Of a DNA stretch of 64,000 bases, positions 1-11,391 are shown in pieces. The translations under genes were made by a program, and so were the position numbers. The stretch is from contig JANUWF010003367.1 in the NCBI GenBank assembly GCA_026120185.1, positions 1,524,001 through 1,588,000 of the forward strand. The letters run 5' to 3'. This stretch comes from Voacanga thouarsii (lineage: Eukaryota > Streptophyta > Magnoliopsida > Gentianales > Apocynaceae). A model generated the notes under the pieces. That model did not search any database. It had not been told where the DNA came from and worked only from the letters and a program-made list of their open reading frames with translations. Numbering within the stretch: position 1 is the first letter of the stretch; every line of letters begins with the position of its first letter.

Positions 1-12
1 TGTTTGTTTTAG

Positions 13-2077
13 TGGTGAACCAGTTAAACTTGATAACACCACTGCCTTGCTTCCTCCAAACGGCATGTGCGTCGAGAAAGTTGGAAAAGGCTCATACCTC
101 AATATGGTAGCTCATCCTGATGGATCTAACCGTGCCTTCTTTTCTGATCAACCTGGTAGGATATGGTTGGCTACCATTCCTGAACAAGACTCCGGAGAGG
201 CTTTAGGACTTGATGAATCTGCTCCATTTGTTGATTTATCAGATCACATATCTCTAGAATCTAGATTTGGAATGATGGGAATGGCATTTCACCCAAACTT
301 TGCTAAGAACGGCCGTTTTTTCGCCTCATATAACTGTGATAAGGAGAAATCTCCTGGATGTACAGGAAGATGTGCTTGTAACTCAGACGTTGGTTGTGAT
401 CCTTCAAAAATAGTTTCTCCAGATGCATCTCAGCCATGCGTATATTACACTGTTGTTTCAGAGTTCAGTGCTAACGGGACTGCACCAAATCCATCAACGG
501 TATGTTTTTCTTCACTTCTTAATAGGCTTTGGCAGAAGTAAGATTGAAGTCTTGAAATTATGATTCGAGGAAAGCAGAGATGAACTCATCAGTTTTAAGC
601 TCCTTGGCTGTTGGCTCCAAACACATTGTACTGTTTCAGCTAACTTGAGTCTAGTGCATCTGCAGGCAAACAAGGCCGAGCCATTGGAGGTGAGAAGAAT
701 ATTCGCCATGGGCCTTCCATTTGAAGGTAATCATGGTGGCCAGGTTCTTTTCAATCCAGAAGATGGCTATTTGTACTTAATGATGGGAGATGGTGGGGGC
801 AAAGGTGATCCTTTCAATTTTGCCCAGAATAAAAAATCCTTGCTTGGAAAGATAATGAGGCTTGATGTGGATAATTTACCAAGTGAGTTCTCTCGTTCCA
901 GAACAAACTAAATCTGCCGCTGAAAGTTTGCCCCTTGAAGTAGAAGTTTTTCATGCCTTCGTCTATTTTCCACTTGTTTTAACCAATTAAGTTATAAATC
1001 TGTTTAAGTTAGGGTTCCTTTGGGGTAATTTTTTTCCATTTTGTAACGTCATGCTGATCAGGCCAAAAGGAAATAGCTGATCTTGGTCTATGGGGAAACT
1101 ATTCTACCCCCGCAGACAATCCCAACTCAGAAGACACAGAAATGGCGCCAGAAATTTGGGCAATGGGGTTGAGAAATCCATGGCGTTGCAGTTTTGATTC
1201 AGAAAGGCCTTCATATTTTTTCTGTGCTGACATTGGGCAGGTTTATACTACAGTTCCCTGCTTCTTGTATTACTTTGGTCATCAAATAATCTTAGCAGCA
1301 AGAAATTTCATTCCGAGGTTGCTGTGGTAACTTCTTGTGATGCAAATCCGTGTAGGATCAATATGAAGAGGTTGATATCATCACCAAAGGAGGAAACTAT
1401 GGGTGGAGTGTTTATGAAGGTCCGATTCCTTTCAAACCTCAGCAAACTAGAGGAAATGCTTCTCTTGACTCTGTTAATCTAATCTTCCCCATAATGGGAT
1501 ACAATCACTCTGAAGTAGACAAGAACGAAGGATCAGCAGCGATATCCGGTGGATATGTCTACCGCTCTACAACCGATCCGTGCTTATACGGAAGGTAAAT
1601 TCTTAATGACCTCTTTTGCCTTCTGTGGAAAAGCTGATTCAAGTTTCTCAAACTGACAAAACTTGAATGGATGTGTGTAGTTACTTGTATGGAGATCTGT
1701 ATGCTAAAAATATCTGGGCAGCTGCCGAGAACCCGAGAAACAGTGGCAACTTCACAACAACAGCAATTCCTTTCAGCTGTGCTCGCGATTCTCCTCTTCC
1801 ATGCAGTCTAGTTCCCAACAGTCCTCTTCCCGCCCTGAGTTACATTTTCTCCTTCGGACAAGACAACAAGAAAAATGTATTTATTCTTACACAGAGTGGA
1901 GTGTATAGAGTAGTTCGCCCAAGCCGCTGTAATTATGCTTGCTCCAAGGAAAAGGTTAAAGCTGCTGTAGTTCCACCTCCGGCTAGTTCCCCATCATGTG
2001 GCCATCTTCCTGGTCCGGTATTGAAGTTGACAATTTTCCTTTCTATCATATTGCTTTTGAGAGAGATGACTTTGTAA
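13..2077 (+). CDS. HIPL: HIPL-type (hedgehog-interacting-protein-like) protein, 5' part outside window
   Basis: Exons read as 13-499, 666-882, 1062-1240, 1356-1594 and 1681-2077, all with GT/AG junctions and matching phases. A TTTTAG just before base 13 looks like the acceptor of the first visible exon. About 506 residues are visible. They cover the glucose/sorbosone-dehydrogenase (GSDH) beta-propeller: SYLNMVAHPDGSNR, GMMGMAFHPNF, the cysteine-rich block CTGRCACNSDVGC, GNHGGQVLFNPEDGYLY, MMGDGGGKGDP, and MGLRNPWRCSFD. The C-terminus ends in a hydrophobic run (LKLTIFLSIILLL), as expected of a GPI-anchored secreted protein. Plant HIPL proteins are about 700 residues, so roughly the first 190 are missing. 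The family resembles quinoprotein dehydrogenases, but its plant substrate is unknown. The gene converges with the PPR gene downstream. HIPL1 and HIPL2 cannot be told apart here. Confidence 0.93.
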
Positions 2078-2115
2078 GATGTAGCTCAGGTTGCTTTACC
2101 GATCCAACACTTCAT

Positions 2116-2121
2116 AATAAA
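2116..2121 (+). terminator. Candidate poly(A) signal of the HIPL gene
   Basis: AATAAA occurs 39 bp after the HIPL stop codon. Position and motif suit a plant near-upstream element. No transcript evidence is available. Confidence 0.4.
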
Positions 2122-2543
2122 GCTTTCGCTTGTTTTAGCCCGTCATCAATACTTGTATTCTGTCAGAGATGCATTCAAATATCATCTTCAAACTTTTCAG
2201 AGCTAAAGCCAGAATGCATGGTAAACTTTCGAAATAAGCATCCACCAGACAAGGCTTTCCTCGTCTCAGGTTTTGTATATACTGATGTAGAACTAGACTG
2301 GCTCTTGTTTTACAACTGCATAAGAAAGATAATCATTAGACTGGCGGAGAAGATGCAGGCATCCACAAATTGAATTGTCTTTTCTTGCCATTACCATTAT
2401 TCAGAATGCAGAAGGAAGACATACGGCTGTCCGTCTATTGTTATTGAAGAGTGTCCCTCCTGAACAGCCTTTTCTCAGGTTCTTGAAAGCCCTTTTCATA
2501 TGTTTGGATCATCCATTCTATAATATGTACCTGACCTTCACAG

Positions 2544-2750
2544 GCTCGGGTAAACTTATCAGTGACGATCCTTGCTTCCACCAAAGCTGAAGCTTGTAAT
2601 GCTCTTATTAAAGGGAATCCGGGGTTCCCCCACAGAATTGCAGAGATCTAGGACTTCCCTGAAAAGCGGGAAAAAGAAATAATGATTGATCTTCTGATAG
2701 ATGATAAACATGATCTGGAGAGCATCCGTTCAGGAGGTACGGAAAATTAA
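2544..2750 (+). other. Unrecognised coding-like stretch with one stop codon
   Basis: After an acceptor-like TTCACAG, a 69-codon frame runs to a TAA with one in-frame TAG near its middle. Before the TAG it reads LASTKAEACNALIKGNPGFP, and after it DFPEKREKEIMIDLLIDD. The composition is protein-like: charged, few low-complexity runs. I do not recognise the family. It could be an exon remnant, a retained exon of the HIPL 3' region, or chance. Confidence 0.25.
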
Positions 2751-3292
2751 GGACACAATATTTCAGAGATATTTTACCGTCTATATTAAATGAGTCTTCT
2801 CTTGCCCAAAACTGCTACTTAGCCATAAAGAACCAATCTCTCTAATCATATCTCCTTTTCCAAGATACATAGACAATGATGAATTCACACTCCTGCCTGG
2901 TGATACTTCGGATCTGCAAAAAAATCGTTCTGTAATTAACGCATGTAATTTATTTGTTGACGATCACAATGATTTTGACCAACCATCTTGAACCATTTAC
3001 CTTCTAATTAATAAAACCAATCTTTCAGTTTAGTTGTATACTAATTCATTCTACATGCATCTCCTTTTCATCCTGCAAATTCAGATGACAAAGATCAAAA
3101 GATGCAGTTTGCAAATACCAGATAATGATTTTGGATTATCCCCTATCTCCCAATGAAAAGGAGAAAAAGGAAAAGAAGGGGATAAAAAGAGAAAGGAAAG
3201 TAGAGAAGTATTATGAACTTAAGCACGAAAAAGAGGATGACAACAGCAAAGTGGAATGCACCACAATATGAGGGGAAAAAAACCACATTTAC

Positions 3293-3617
3293 CAGGTGTC
3301 TGGTTGGTGTTTTTAGGCCAAGAGTGGGAATCAGTGGGCATGATTCCCATAGATATTTTTTGGTATAGCCCTACGGGTTTGAGTTTATGGGAATGGAAAC
3401 CCAAAACTCTTCAATTGTGATTCCCAAGTAAATTGGTGCGTTTCATTCCCGCCCGCTCTAATCAAGTGAAAATAAATAATGAAATTTCAAAACCATAACC
3501 ACATGCTGAGAACTGTTAACCAAACAGGTCAATAAATCAATTGGAATCCATTCCGATTACCTAATCTGTCATCCAATTCCGATTCCCATTGCTAATTTGA
3601 ACCAAACAGCTCTTAGT
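3293..3617. mobile_element. MITE-like element with GGGAATCGGAAT-rich ends
   Basis: The left end reads GTGTCTGGTTGGTG and soon GTGGGAATCAG. The reverse complement of the right end reads GAGCTGTTTGGTTC and then AATGGGAATCGGAATTGG. The TGTTTGGTT ends followed by GGAATGGGAATG-like repeats are typical of small non-autonomous hAT or PIF elements in dicots. I found no clean target duplication, so both the ends and the superfamily are uncertain. Confidence 0.4.
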
Positions 3618-4471
3618 ATTCTTGGTAAAATCCATTTTCAACATATTTGCTACTTTCTACAGGTAAGCAAAGGAAATTAATCATATAAGGCCATGGAGAG
3701 CAGAAATACAGGAGCAAGAAAGAATGTTATAATAAACCGGGTAACTAGATACCAAAACAAATCAAGCAATATTCAGGCAATGTGCTCAATTGCAAAATTT
3801 TAAATTGGTAACCAAATAGCTGTCTTTACCTACAAGATAATGGGTGAGATGCATAAATACCAAAAGTCATTCCCAATAAGTCTAAGATACCAAGTGCAAG
3901 TGCTCATGCTTTTTAGAGTACTCTGCTTGATAGATCAAGTGAGAGAGCACATCTGAGGTTAAGAAACTAGACCAAAAAGAAGAAATCTTTTAGGGTAATG
4001 AACAATGCATTCTGCATGGCCAGAAAATTGACCATCATCCTATCAAAAAAAGCATGAAAATTTATTAAGTTGCATAACAAACAAAGAAGTCGTTCCATAG
4101 AAAAGCCTATTTGATAAGTTTTGCAGCAACCATCAGGCAAAGAGGAGTCATGCTATTCACCAAATACTTGTATAAATTCATTGAACATCTATGAAGGGAC
4201 GATAATTTATTTGTTTTCATTTTCTGATATACAAAGACTTGAGAAATACATATCATGCAAACTAGTATCTGAAGGCAGCTTCGAAATTTAGAATAAATTA
4301 TCTAGCAAAAACATACCATAGTCCCTGCACCAAGCCAGTTGCCACTACTTTCTTTCTGTAAATTAAGAGCCATCCCAACAAACTACAGAAGGAGAAAAAG
4401 ATCACTTAAATTACCCACTTACACTGCTCATTAATATATCAAAAAAATTTACAATAGAAGCTAATGTGAAA

Positions 4472-4477
4472 TTTATT
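4472..4477 (-). terminator. Candidate poly(A) signal of the PPR gene
   Basis: AATAAA on the minus strand, about 190 bp beyond the PPR stop codon. Inferred from motif and distance only. Confidence 0.35.
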
Positions 4478-4666
4478 CCAACTACAAAGGAGAAAGTAAA
4501 AAGAGTTCTTGTAGCAAAGACAATGGCATTAGATTAACCTTTCTCAAAAAATGCACCTCCAGTCGCAGGATCCTGCCTTCTGACCACATAAGTGGGCAGC
4601 TGAATTCTTCCCCCCCACCCCCCAAAACAACACCCAACAATAGCTCAGAACCAATATTGCAACAAA

Positions 4667-6910
4667 TCATAAATTTCCAGTACTGGTCTTGTTCAAGAGA
4701 CATTTTTCTATTGCTTCATCACAAAGCTCAATAGTTGTATCGATGTCTCCTTCGTCATATTTCATATCTAGAAAGACATTGTATAATTCTTGATCTGCTA
4801 GCAATCCTTCTCTTCTCATCTCTTCAAAAGTTTCTCTTGCCTCCAAATACTTTTTCCTTTTAATAAAGCCCTTGATGAGTGCAAGATAGGTATCAACTGT
4901 GAGATGAAATCCCTTTTCAAACATTTCCTTGTGTAAAAACCACGCCTCTTTCATGTTTCTTGCTTTGCAATGCCCTCTTATTAGTATGTTATAGGTATTT
5001 GCATCTGGCTTAACTCCTTGACCACACATTCCCCTGTAAATCTCAGTAGTCACACGCATATTGTTTCTGATGCAATATTGCTTCATAAGTGAGTTATAAG
5101 TGGTCGTATTTGGAAGTATACCCTTTTCTAGCATCCAGTTGAGCAGCTTCTCACCATCTTCTAACATCCCCAACATGCAAAATCCATTTATCAAAACATT
5201 AAATGTAACAACTGTAGGTTGAAGCCCTTTCTGCAACATCTGACGCAGAAGCTCATGAGCTTTGGAGATCTCTCCAGATTTACAATGGGCATCCATTAGA
5301 GTTGTGTAAGTATAAACATCAGGCTGAATCCCTGCCAATTCCATATCCTGCAGTAAATTATGCGCTTGTTCTATATTTCCAGCTTTGCACAGGCCATTAA
5401 CAAGTGAGTTATATGTGCAAATATTCAGTTCCAGACCCTTTCTGCGCATCTCATGAAGAAGCTCATTTGCTGTATCCACTTCACCCTGTTTACAAAGCCC
5501 ATCAGCCAGCACAGTGTAAGTAACAACATTTGGAATTAGTCCCTGCTGTACCATCTGGTTGTGTAAAGAAAATGCTATCCTAAGTTCACCTGCTTTGGAA
5601 TATCCATCAATAAGTGCAGTATAAGTAACTTCATCTGCTTCCAATCCTCTGCTAAGCATTTCATTGAACAGCTTATCTGCTTCCAAAACCTTTCCAACAT
5701 GACAAAGACCACAAATAATAGCTGTATATGTCACTGAATCGGGAATAATGTTCAGATTTTGCATTTCATCAACCAATCTATAAGCTGCAGACATGTTCCC
5801 AATTTTGCAGAAACCATCAATAAGAGTAGCATAGACAAAATTATCTGGAGCAATCCCCAGGCACATCATCTCCCTGAGAATCCTCTCTGCATCCAATACT
5901 TTGCCATTCTTACATAGAACAAGGATGATGCTGTTAAAAGTGACTGCATTTGGTTTCAATCCTTTTGCTTGCATTTCTTCAACAATCTTTAAGACAAGAT
6001 TAAGAATCCCCGCATTACAGTATCCATTTATTATAGTGCTATAACTTATAAAATCAGGAATGGAGCCCTTGAACACCATTTGCAGGAGTAAACTATGAGC
6101 TTCTTTTATTTTTCCTATTTGACAGAAACAATGTATGACTATATTGTAGGATGCAGTATTCCAAGTAACACCCAGTTCAGAAAATTCTTTGTATGTCTTC
6201 AGTGCCAAATTTAGTCCCCCGCTAACTTTTGATAGTCGAGAAAGGAAGAAATTACAAGAATCAACAGATAAAACCAACCCATAATTTAAAATCTTGTCAA
6301 AAAGCCTCCTTGCATGATCAAGATTCCCAACTTGAGTAAGCACTTGAAAGAAAATGTCAAACACATAAGGACTAGAACCCCAATCCTTATATGTGTATAT
6401 CAACTTTTCGAGGAGATGGGAAAACGAAAAATCATCGTCTAAATTGGGCTTTAGCCAAAGATCATGTATAAGTCCGTGAGCTGTGATTGGATCTTTTGCA
6501 GCAACAGCAATTTGAATGACAATGCAACGAGCTTCTAATGACGGGTCCCTTCGTAGGCATGACCATTCAAAGAAATCCAAAACCAGTTTGTAGTCATTCT
6601 TTATGTTCATGAGGACCCAAATCAGGTGATCAGGTTTGAACTTGGACTCAAAGGGCTTCAGAATATGACGAACGTGCTCAGAACGACGTTGTTTAATTGT
6701 ATTCGAAATATGGTTAACAAGCTCAGAATCTCTAATAGAAAGTTTTTTGGGTGAGTAGTCAGGAAAAGGTCTGGGACAGGTTGAGCCAAGGGTAGAAACA
6801 TTTCGGACCAAGCATTTGTAATAAGAAGAGAAGACGGGCTGACTTGTCCAAGGACACAAATTTAAATGACAAGAGAAGGCTTGAAAACAATAGACTGACC
6901 TTCCCCTCAT
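4667..6910 (-). CDS. P-class pentatricopeptide repeat protein, organelle-targeted (At1g05670-like)
   Basis: An intronless 747-codon gene, as usual for PPR genes. The N-terminus is rich in S, R, C and aromatic residues and low in acids, fitting a mitochondrial presequence. From about residue 175 to 715 there are roughly 15 consecutive P-type repeats of 35 residues with the usual pattern (VTYTALIDGYSKAGELRIAF, PNVVTYTVLADGLCKQGE, TYNSLVNGLCKAGNIEQAHN). There is no E, DYW or SMR domain, so a role in organelle RNA stability, splicing or translation is more likely than editing. Conserved stretches such as GMLEDGEKLLNWMLEKGI and GHCKARNMKEAWFL resemble Arabidopsis At1g05670; that assignment is from memory. 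The start at 6910 was chosen because it opens the full presequence. An upstream AUG in another frame overlaps it. The RNA target is unknown. Confidence 0.93.
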   Translation of the reverse strand: MRGRSVYCFQAFSCHLNLCPWTSQPVFSSYYKCLVRNVSTLGSTCPRPFPDYSPKKLSIRDSELVNHISNTIKQRRSEHVRHILKPFESKFKPDHLIWVLMNIKNDYKLVLDFFEWSCLRRDPSLEARCIVIQIAVAAKDPITAHGLIHDLWLKPNLDDDFSFSHLLEKLIYTYKDWGSSPYVFDIFFQVLTQVGNLDHARRLFDKILNYGLVLSVDSCNFFLSRLSKVSGGLNLALKTYKEFSELGVTWNTASYNIVIHCFCQIGKIKEAHSLLLQMVFKGSIPDFISYSTIINGYCNAGILNLVLKIVEEMQAKGLKPNAVTFNSIILVLCKNGKVLDAERILREMMCLGIAPDNFVYATLIDGFCKIGNMSAAYRLVDEMQNLNIIPDSVTYTAIICGLCHVGKVLEADKLFNEMLSRGLEADEVTYTALIDGYSKAGELRIAFSLHNQMVQQGLIPNVVTYTVLADGLCKQGEVDTANELLHEMRRKGLELNICTYNSLVNGLCKAGNIEQAHNLLQDMELAGIQPDVYTYTTLMDAHCKSGEISKAHELLRQMLQKGLQPTVVTFNVLINGFCMLGMLEDGEKLLNWMLEKGILPNTTTYNSLMKQYCIRNNMRVTTEIYRGMCGQGVKPDANTYNILIRGHCKARNMKEAWFLHKEMFEKGFHLTVDTYLALIKGFIKRKKYLEARETFEEMRREGLLADQELYNVFLDMKYDEGDIDTTIELCDEAIEKCLLNKTSTGNL

Positions 6911-6980
6911 CTCTTTGAGAGAGATCCATTAATGTTGGTTCTGCGAGCACATTAATGAAAATGCCGTCACCTTCTTCCAT
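6759..6980 (-). promoter_or_regulatory. Upstream ORF overlapping the PPR start codon
   Basis: An AUG 70 nt upstream of the PPR AUG opens a 73-codon frame (beginning MEEGDGIFINVLAEP) that ends inside the PPR coding sequence in a different frame. If the transcript includes 6980, ribosomes initiating here would pass over the PPR start. The peptide has no recognisable domain. The effect is inferred, because it depends on the true 5' end. Confidence 0.4.
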
Positions 6981-8404
6981 CTTGAAGAACCAAAGTATAG
7001 AGACCTTTTCATCACTTCGTCACCTGAGCATTAAACAAATTAATGATAAATGACTTATACACTCTTTCTCGTAAGAAAAAGGACAATCACTAAAATCCTA
7101 GGAATTTGTCCATGAATGTACACAATCTCATCCACAGAAAATAAAAAATTTTAAAAATATTTTGCACGAAGTTTACCAATGTTCCTGACTTCTTTCAACT
7201 ATACTAATGCATTTTGAATGTGTTCTTCTAACAGCAAACTTGTACCGTTTTCCTTAATGCATCCACAAAAAGCTCAAAATTTGATAAGTGATAATTGCTC
7301 AGACCTCATCCTACGACTTTCTACAATGCACACCAAAATTTATGTTGCTAGTACCACTGGTTTAACTTATGAACAAAAGACTCCAACACAAATAATTATC
7401 CCTCTATAAAATGGTAGCTCCTCCTCAAGCTAATTTTACCAGGCACTATATAATAACAATAACTTTATCTTCTTTCTTTCTCCATTTCCTAATATACTAA
7501 AATCCTTTATTGCTAAGAGCTACATCAGTAAAACTTGGAGTCATCTCTCTCATATTTAACAATGAACTAAAGTGGGTTTGCAATATTCACTACAGAAAAA
7601 CGCATAGTGAATAGTACTAATGTATTTTTCAGAATCCACAACTTTTCCAGCATAGGATCAAACAAGCATTGAGCAATGTAAAGTAACAAACTTCGGGCTT
7701 ATTCTAAAAAAACCATTGATCCTTTTTGACAGAGAAACTTCTAAAACTCCAAATTGAGAATGAATTTACACGGAGGGAACAAAAAAAAAAGAAGCGTTCC
7801 TAGAAAATTCTGTTCCCAGAAAATCAGAGCCCACAAAACTTATGCTCTAAAGAAGGCAGCACTTACAAACTGTGCTTCACCAGTGCCAAAAAACTATGAA
7901 ATTTGAGAACTTGGTGACAATTTCTTAAAGAAAATGAGGCCATAAAGCTCACCTTTTGTGGTAGAGACGAAGGATTGACAATGGCGGAGAGCTGCAGAGG
8001 CCACAGAAGTCACAGACTCAAAGAGCAGGTTGCATTTTGGGCTTGGGGGTAATTTTTGGATCGGGTTAGTATTTTACTCCCTTCCAACCTGGGTTCAGTA
8101 CAACATGAAGAAATGAAGCACTAAGTTAGCTCAATACTCAAGCCCAAATTTGAGAACGAAATGGCCCGCAATAAAAAATTCAATCCTTCGTTTATAGGCC
8201 CACTTGTTTCATTTTCCTCATATAATCATAAAACGGATTAAAGGTTAAATTGATTTTAAAAATATATATATTTTTTTGTAATTATACTTCTCATATTTAA
8301 AATTTAATAATATTATTATTTTTAAATTTATCTTTTATATTTAAATTTTAATTTTAGTACTTACTTAAATTTAAATTTTTTTTAAATACACTATTCATAT
8401 TTAA
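6911..8404 (-). promoter_or_regulatory. PPR leader with probable 5'-UTR intron, and promoter
   Basis: On the minus strand, CAAAAG|GTGAGC (exon end 7953) and AATGCTCAG|GTGACG (exon start 7023) form a plausible 928-bp intron in the 5' UTR. The exon above it is GC-richer than its surroundings (about 7953-8040). No other coding signal is seen. From 8220 the sequence becomes very AT-rich and leads into the long inverted repeat; 8260-8404 looks like a diverged extra copy of AT-rich DNA found inside that repeat. Confidence 0.4.
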
Positions 8405-10713
8405 AATTTCAACTTATTGCGATACTTCAATCTTGCATCTCGTAATTTGATCGGTTGGGGACAACATGACTATGTTATACACATTGTACAAACAATGCAA
8501 GTGTCGATGCATCATTTGTTGGAGACTATTAATCTAATCATTCCATCTGAGTTTTGAAACTGCTGGTTCTGTTGATCCCTAAATGACCAAACATATCATA
8601 TTATTTGTTGTGGAAAACAGCAATAATTGATGATAATTAAAAATAAAAAATTAAAATACACAAAAGATATAGATAATTCGATTAATAAATTTATATTTAA
8701 CAAATTTCTTATTTCTCTCAACAACTATTATAAAGAAGTTATATTTATATAATAATTTTTAAAAAATAAAGAACAGTATTACTACAAACCTTAAAAAAAA
8801 TTCAGATCGAGTTTTCAAAATTTCATATCAACTCATAATTCAGACTAAATCATAATAATTCAAGACAAGCAATATTCTTAATCCACAAAACTCCCAGAAA
8901 AGGAAAAGAACGAAAAAGAAAAGGAGAAATGAAAGCTCTTTCTGCATAAAGGGGTAAGAATAGAGAATGTGAATCAAACCTACACATTATGGTTTGGTAA
9001 GGCTTGTTCCTTTAAAGGTTTTATAAATAGTTTTGTACGCTACATCAGTGTTGGTTTTATGAGGGGTTAAAGGCAAAAATGTCTTTAATATATATATATA
9101 TTTGTAATTATACCTTTTAAATTTAAAATTCAGTAATAATACTTTTCTTAAATTTAAATCCTTTCAAATATACCCTTTATATTTAAAATTCAGCACTAAT
9201 ATCCTTCTTAAATTTAAATCCTTTAAAATATACATTTCTATTAAGAATTTAATATGATACACCACATTTGACCATTTAAAATGATATGATTGCAATATGC
9301 TTATTATTATTAAGGTTATATTTTCTAAACAATAAACGTTTCTTGATGAGAATGAAAAAATTGCTCTATTTCTGTAAATTTCTTAGGAGCGATTTAATTA
9401 TAATAAATCCCTTTTACCAATGGTTTTTATTTTAATCTTCAATGGTTATATAGTTTGATTATATATTTTTTTATAAAAATTATATAACTATTGAAGATTA
9501 CCAAAATCCCTTCTACCAATGGTTTTTATAATAATTCTATGGAAGATTACCAAAATCTTTTCTACCAATAGTTTTTATAATAATCTTCAATTGTTATTAT
9601 AATTAAAACCATAGAATCAAAATTCCTTCTACCAATGGTTTTTATTATAATCTTTAATAATTTTTTTTATATATTTGGAAGATTTACAGAAATAGAGCAA
9701 TTTTTTTTTTTTTCATTTTCACCAAGAAATGTTTATTATTTGGAGAAAACAAAAGTTAAGATTACTAATTCGACCTTAATAATAATAATAAATATATCAC
9801 AATCACATCATTTTAAACAGTTAAATATAGAGTATCCCGTTAAATTATTAACAGAAAGGTATATTTGAAATGATTTAAATTTAAAAATGACACTTTTTAA
9901 AGGATTTAAATTTAAGAAGGATATTATTTCTAAATTTTAAATATAAGGAGTATATTTGAAAAAATTTAAATTTAAGAAGAATATTATTGTTGAATTTTAA
10001 ATATAATTACAAATATTGTTTTAAAGACATTTTTGCCTTTAACCCCTCATAAAACGAACACCGACGTAGTGTACAAAACTATTTATAAAACTTTTAAAGG
10101 AACAGCCCTTACCAAACCACAATGTGTAGGTTTGATTCACATTCTCTGTTCTAACCCCCTATATGCAGAAAGAGCTTTCATTTTTCCTCTTCTTTTTGGT
10201 TCTTTTCCTTTTCTGGGAGTTTAACGGATCAAGAATGTTGCTTGTCTTGAAATATTATAATCTAATATGAATTGTAAATCGATATGAAATTTTGAAAATT
10301 CGATCTGATTTTTTTTTTTTTAAGGTTTATAGTGAAACTATTCTTTAATTTTTTTAAAAATTATTATATAAATATAATTTCTTTATAATAGTTGTTGAGA
10401 GAAATAAGAAATCTGTTATGTATAAATTTATTAATCGAATCACATAAATTTTTTATATGTTTTAATTTTAATGTTTCAATTATATTCAATTATTATTGTT
10501 TTCCACAACAAAGAATATGATATGTTTGGTCATTTAGGGATCAACGGAGCCAGCAGTTTCAAAACTCAGGTGGAATGATCAGATCAATAGTCGAACAAAT
10601 GATATATCAACACTTGCATTGTTTGTACAATGTTTATAACATAGTCATGTTGTCCCCCAACCGATCAAATTATGAGATGCAAGATTGAAGTATCGCAACA
10701 AGTTGAAATTAAA
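8405..10713. repeat. 2.3-kb long inverted repeat (foldback or long-TIR transposon)
   Basis: The left arm (about 8405-9390) is mirrored by the right arm (about 9685-10713). Left TATTGCGATACTTCAATC faces right GATTGAAGTATCGCAACA. Left ATGACCAAACATATCATA faces right TATGATATGTTTGGTCAT. Left GGGGTTAAAGGCAAAAATGT faces right ACATTTTTGCCTTTAACCCC. Arms are nearly 1 kb and, by eye, about 85-90% alike. The 300-bp centre holds short tandem repeats. No transposase is seen. It may be a foldback element or a non-autonomous long-TIR Mutator-like element; no 9-bp target duplication was found. A read-through transcript would fold into a long hairpin. Confidence 0.85.
9408..9660. repeat. Tandem repeats in the centre of the inverted repeat
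   Basis: CTACCAATGGTTTTTAT-type units followed by AATCTTCAAT/GGAAGATTACC recur about four times (near 9415, 9510, 9562 and 9628). They form the spacer between the two arms. Confidence 0.6.
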
Positions 10714-11391
10714 ATTGAGAGTCGAGTGGCAGATTAAGATAAAGTTCCCAAACCACTTGCCTCAGTTCAATTCTAGATCAAGCAATCCAAAGGGCTGGTT
10801 GGAGTGGCGGAGGGCTATGGCATCAAAAAGGGGTGTTGTCTACAAGTCACTCAAAATCCATTTTTACATTATGCTGTTAAGCATCCCGAGCATAGTGATG
10901 AAGAGGTAAGGTTATACTTCAATAGTTAAAACTTAAAGGCATTCTTTATTAGGCAAAGACATTCACCCCGGTTTCAAAAGAATAACCAAAAGTTAACATT
11001 CCTCAACTTAAATTAGCTCAAAGCAATGCCCACACCAGAAGAACACTAAACTCCCCCATCCCCACTCTCAAAGTAAGTCTCTAAAATGAAAAAAAAAATT
11101 ATTAAATATGTGAAGTTAGGTAAGATCCAAAGAGAGAAAATATAGTGTGTTATGAGTATATGATAACTTTTAAAAAATAAAAGATATATAAAATAATAAT
11201 ATATTTAAAATAAAAGTGAAATTTTAATTTAAAATGAGATTAAAAGATCTTTATCCGAATAAGCTCTAATTTTAGCTACCTAGACAAGAATATATACGAT
11301 AGCATATTTGGCAAATCTCATCCTTCCCCTCTCTCCAGCTCCCCTCAACTTGTGAGAACTGGTGTTTTGCTCATTTTCACCGTCAATTAAT
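10714..11391 (+). promoter_or_regulatory. Upstream region of the WAK-type gene
   Basis: AT-rich with no gene recognised. An AATATATA box at 11288-11295, about 100 bp before the start codon, and a CT-rich leader (11320-11350) look like the core promoter and leader. A short open stretch near 10740-10900 is not assignable. Confidence 0.35.

Larger units (their letters stand above)
2751..4666. other. Intergenic region between convergent HIPL and PPR genes
   Basis: No convincing gene. The last 200 bp before the PPR stop codon form its 3' UTR, with AATAAA on the minus strand at 4472-4477. A short C-rich tract lies at 4611-4622. The only structured piece is the MITE-like stretch at 3293-3617. Confidence 0.5.

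Noticed and set aside
512..709. Open frame on minus across the first HIPL intron
   Set aside because: It covers intron and exon DNA of the HIPL gene in the wrong direction and has no domain.
4482..4703. Minus-strand frame overlapping the PPR 3' end
   Set aside because: It lies mostly in 3' UTR and overlaps the PPR stop; the composition is not protein-like.
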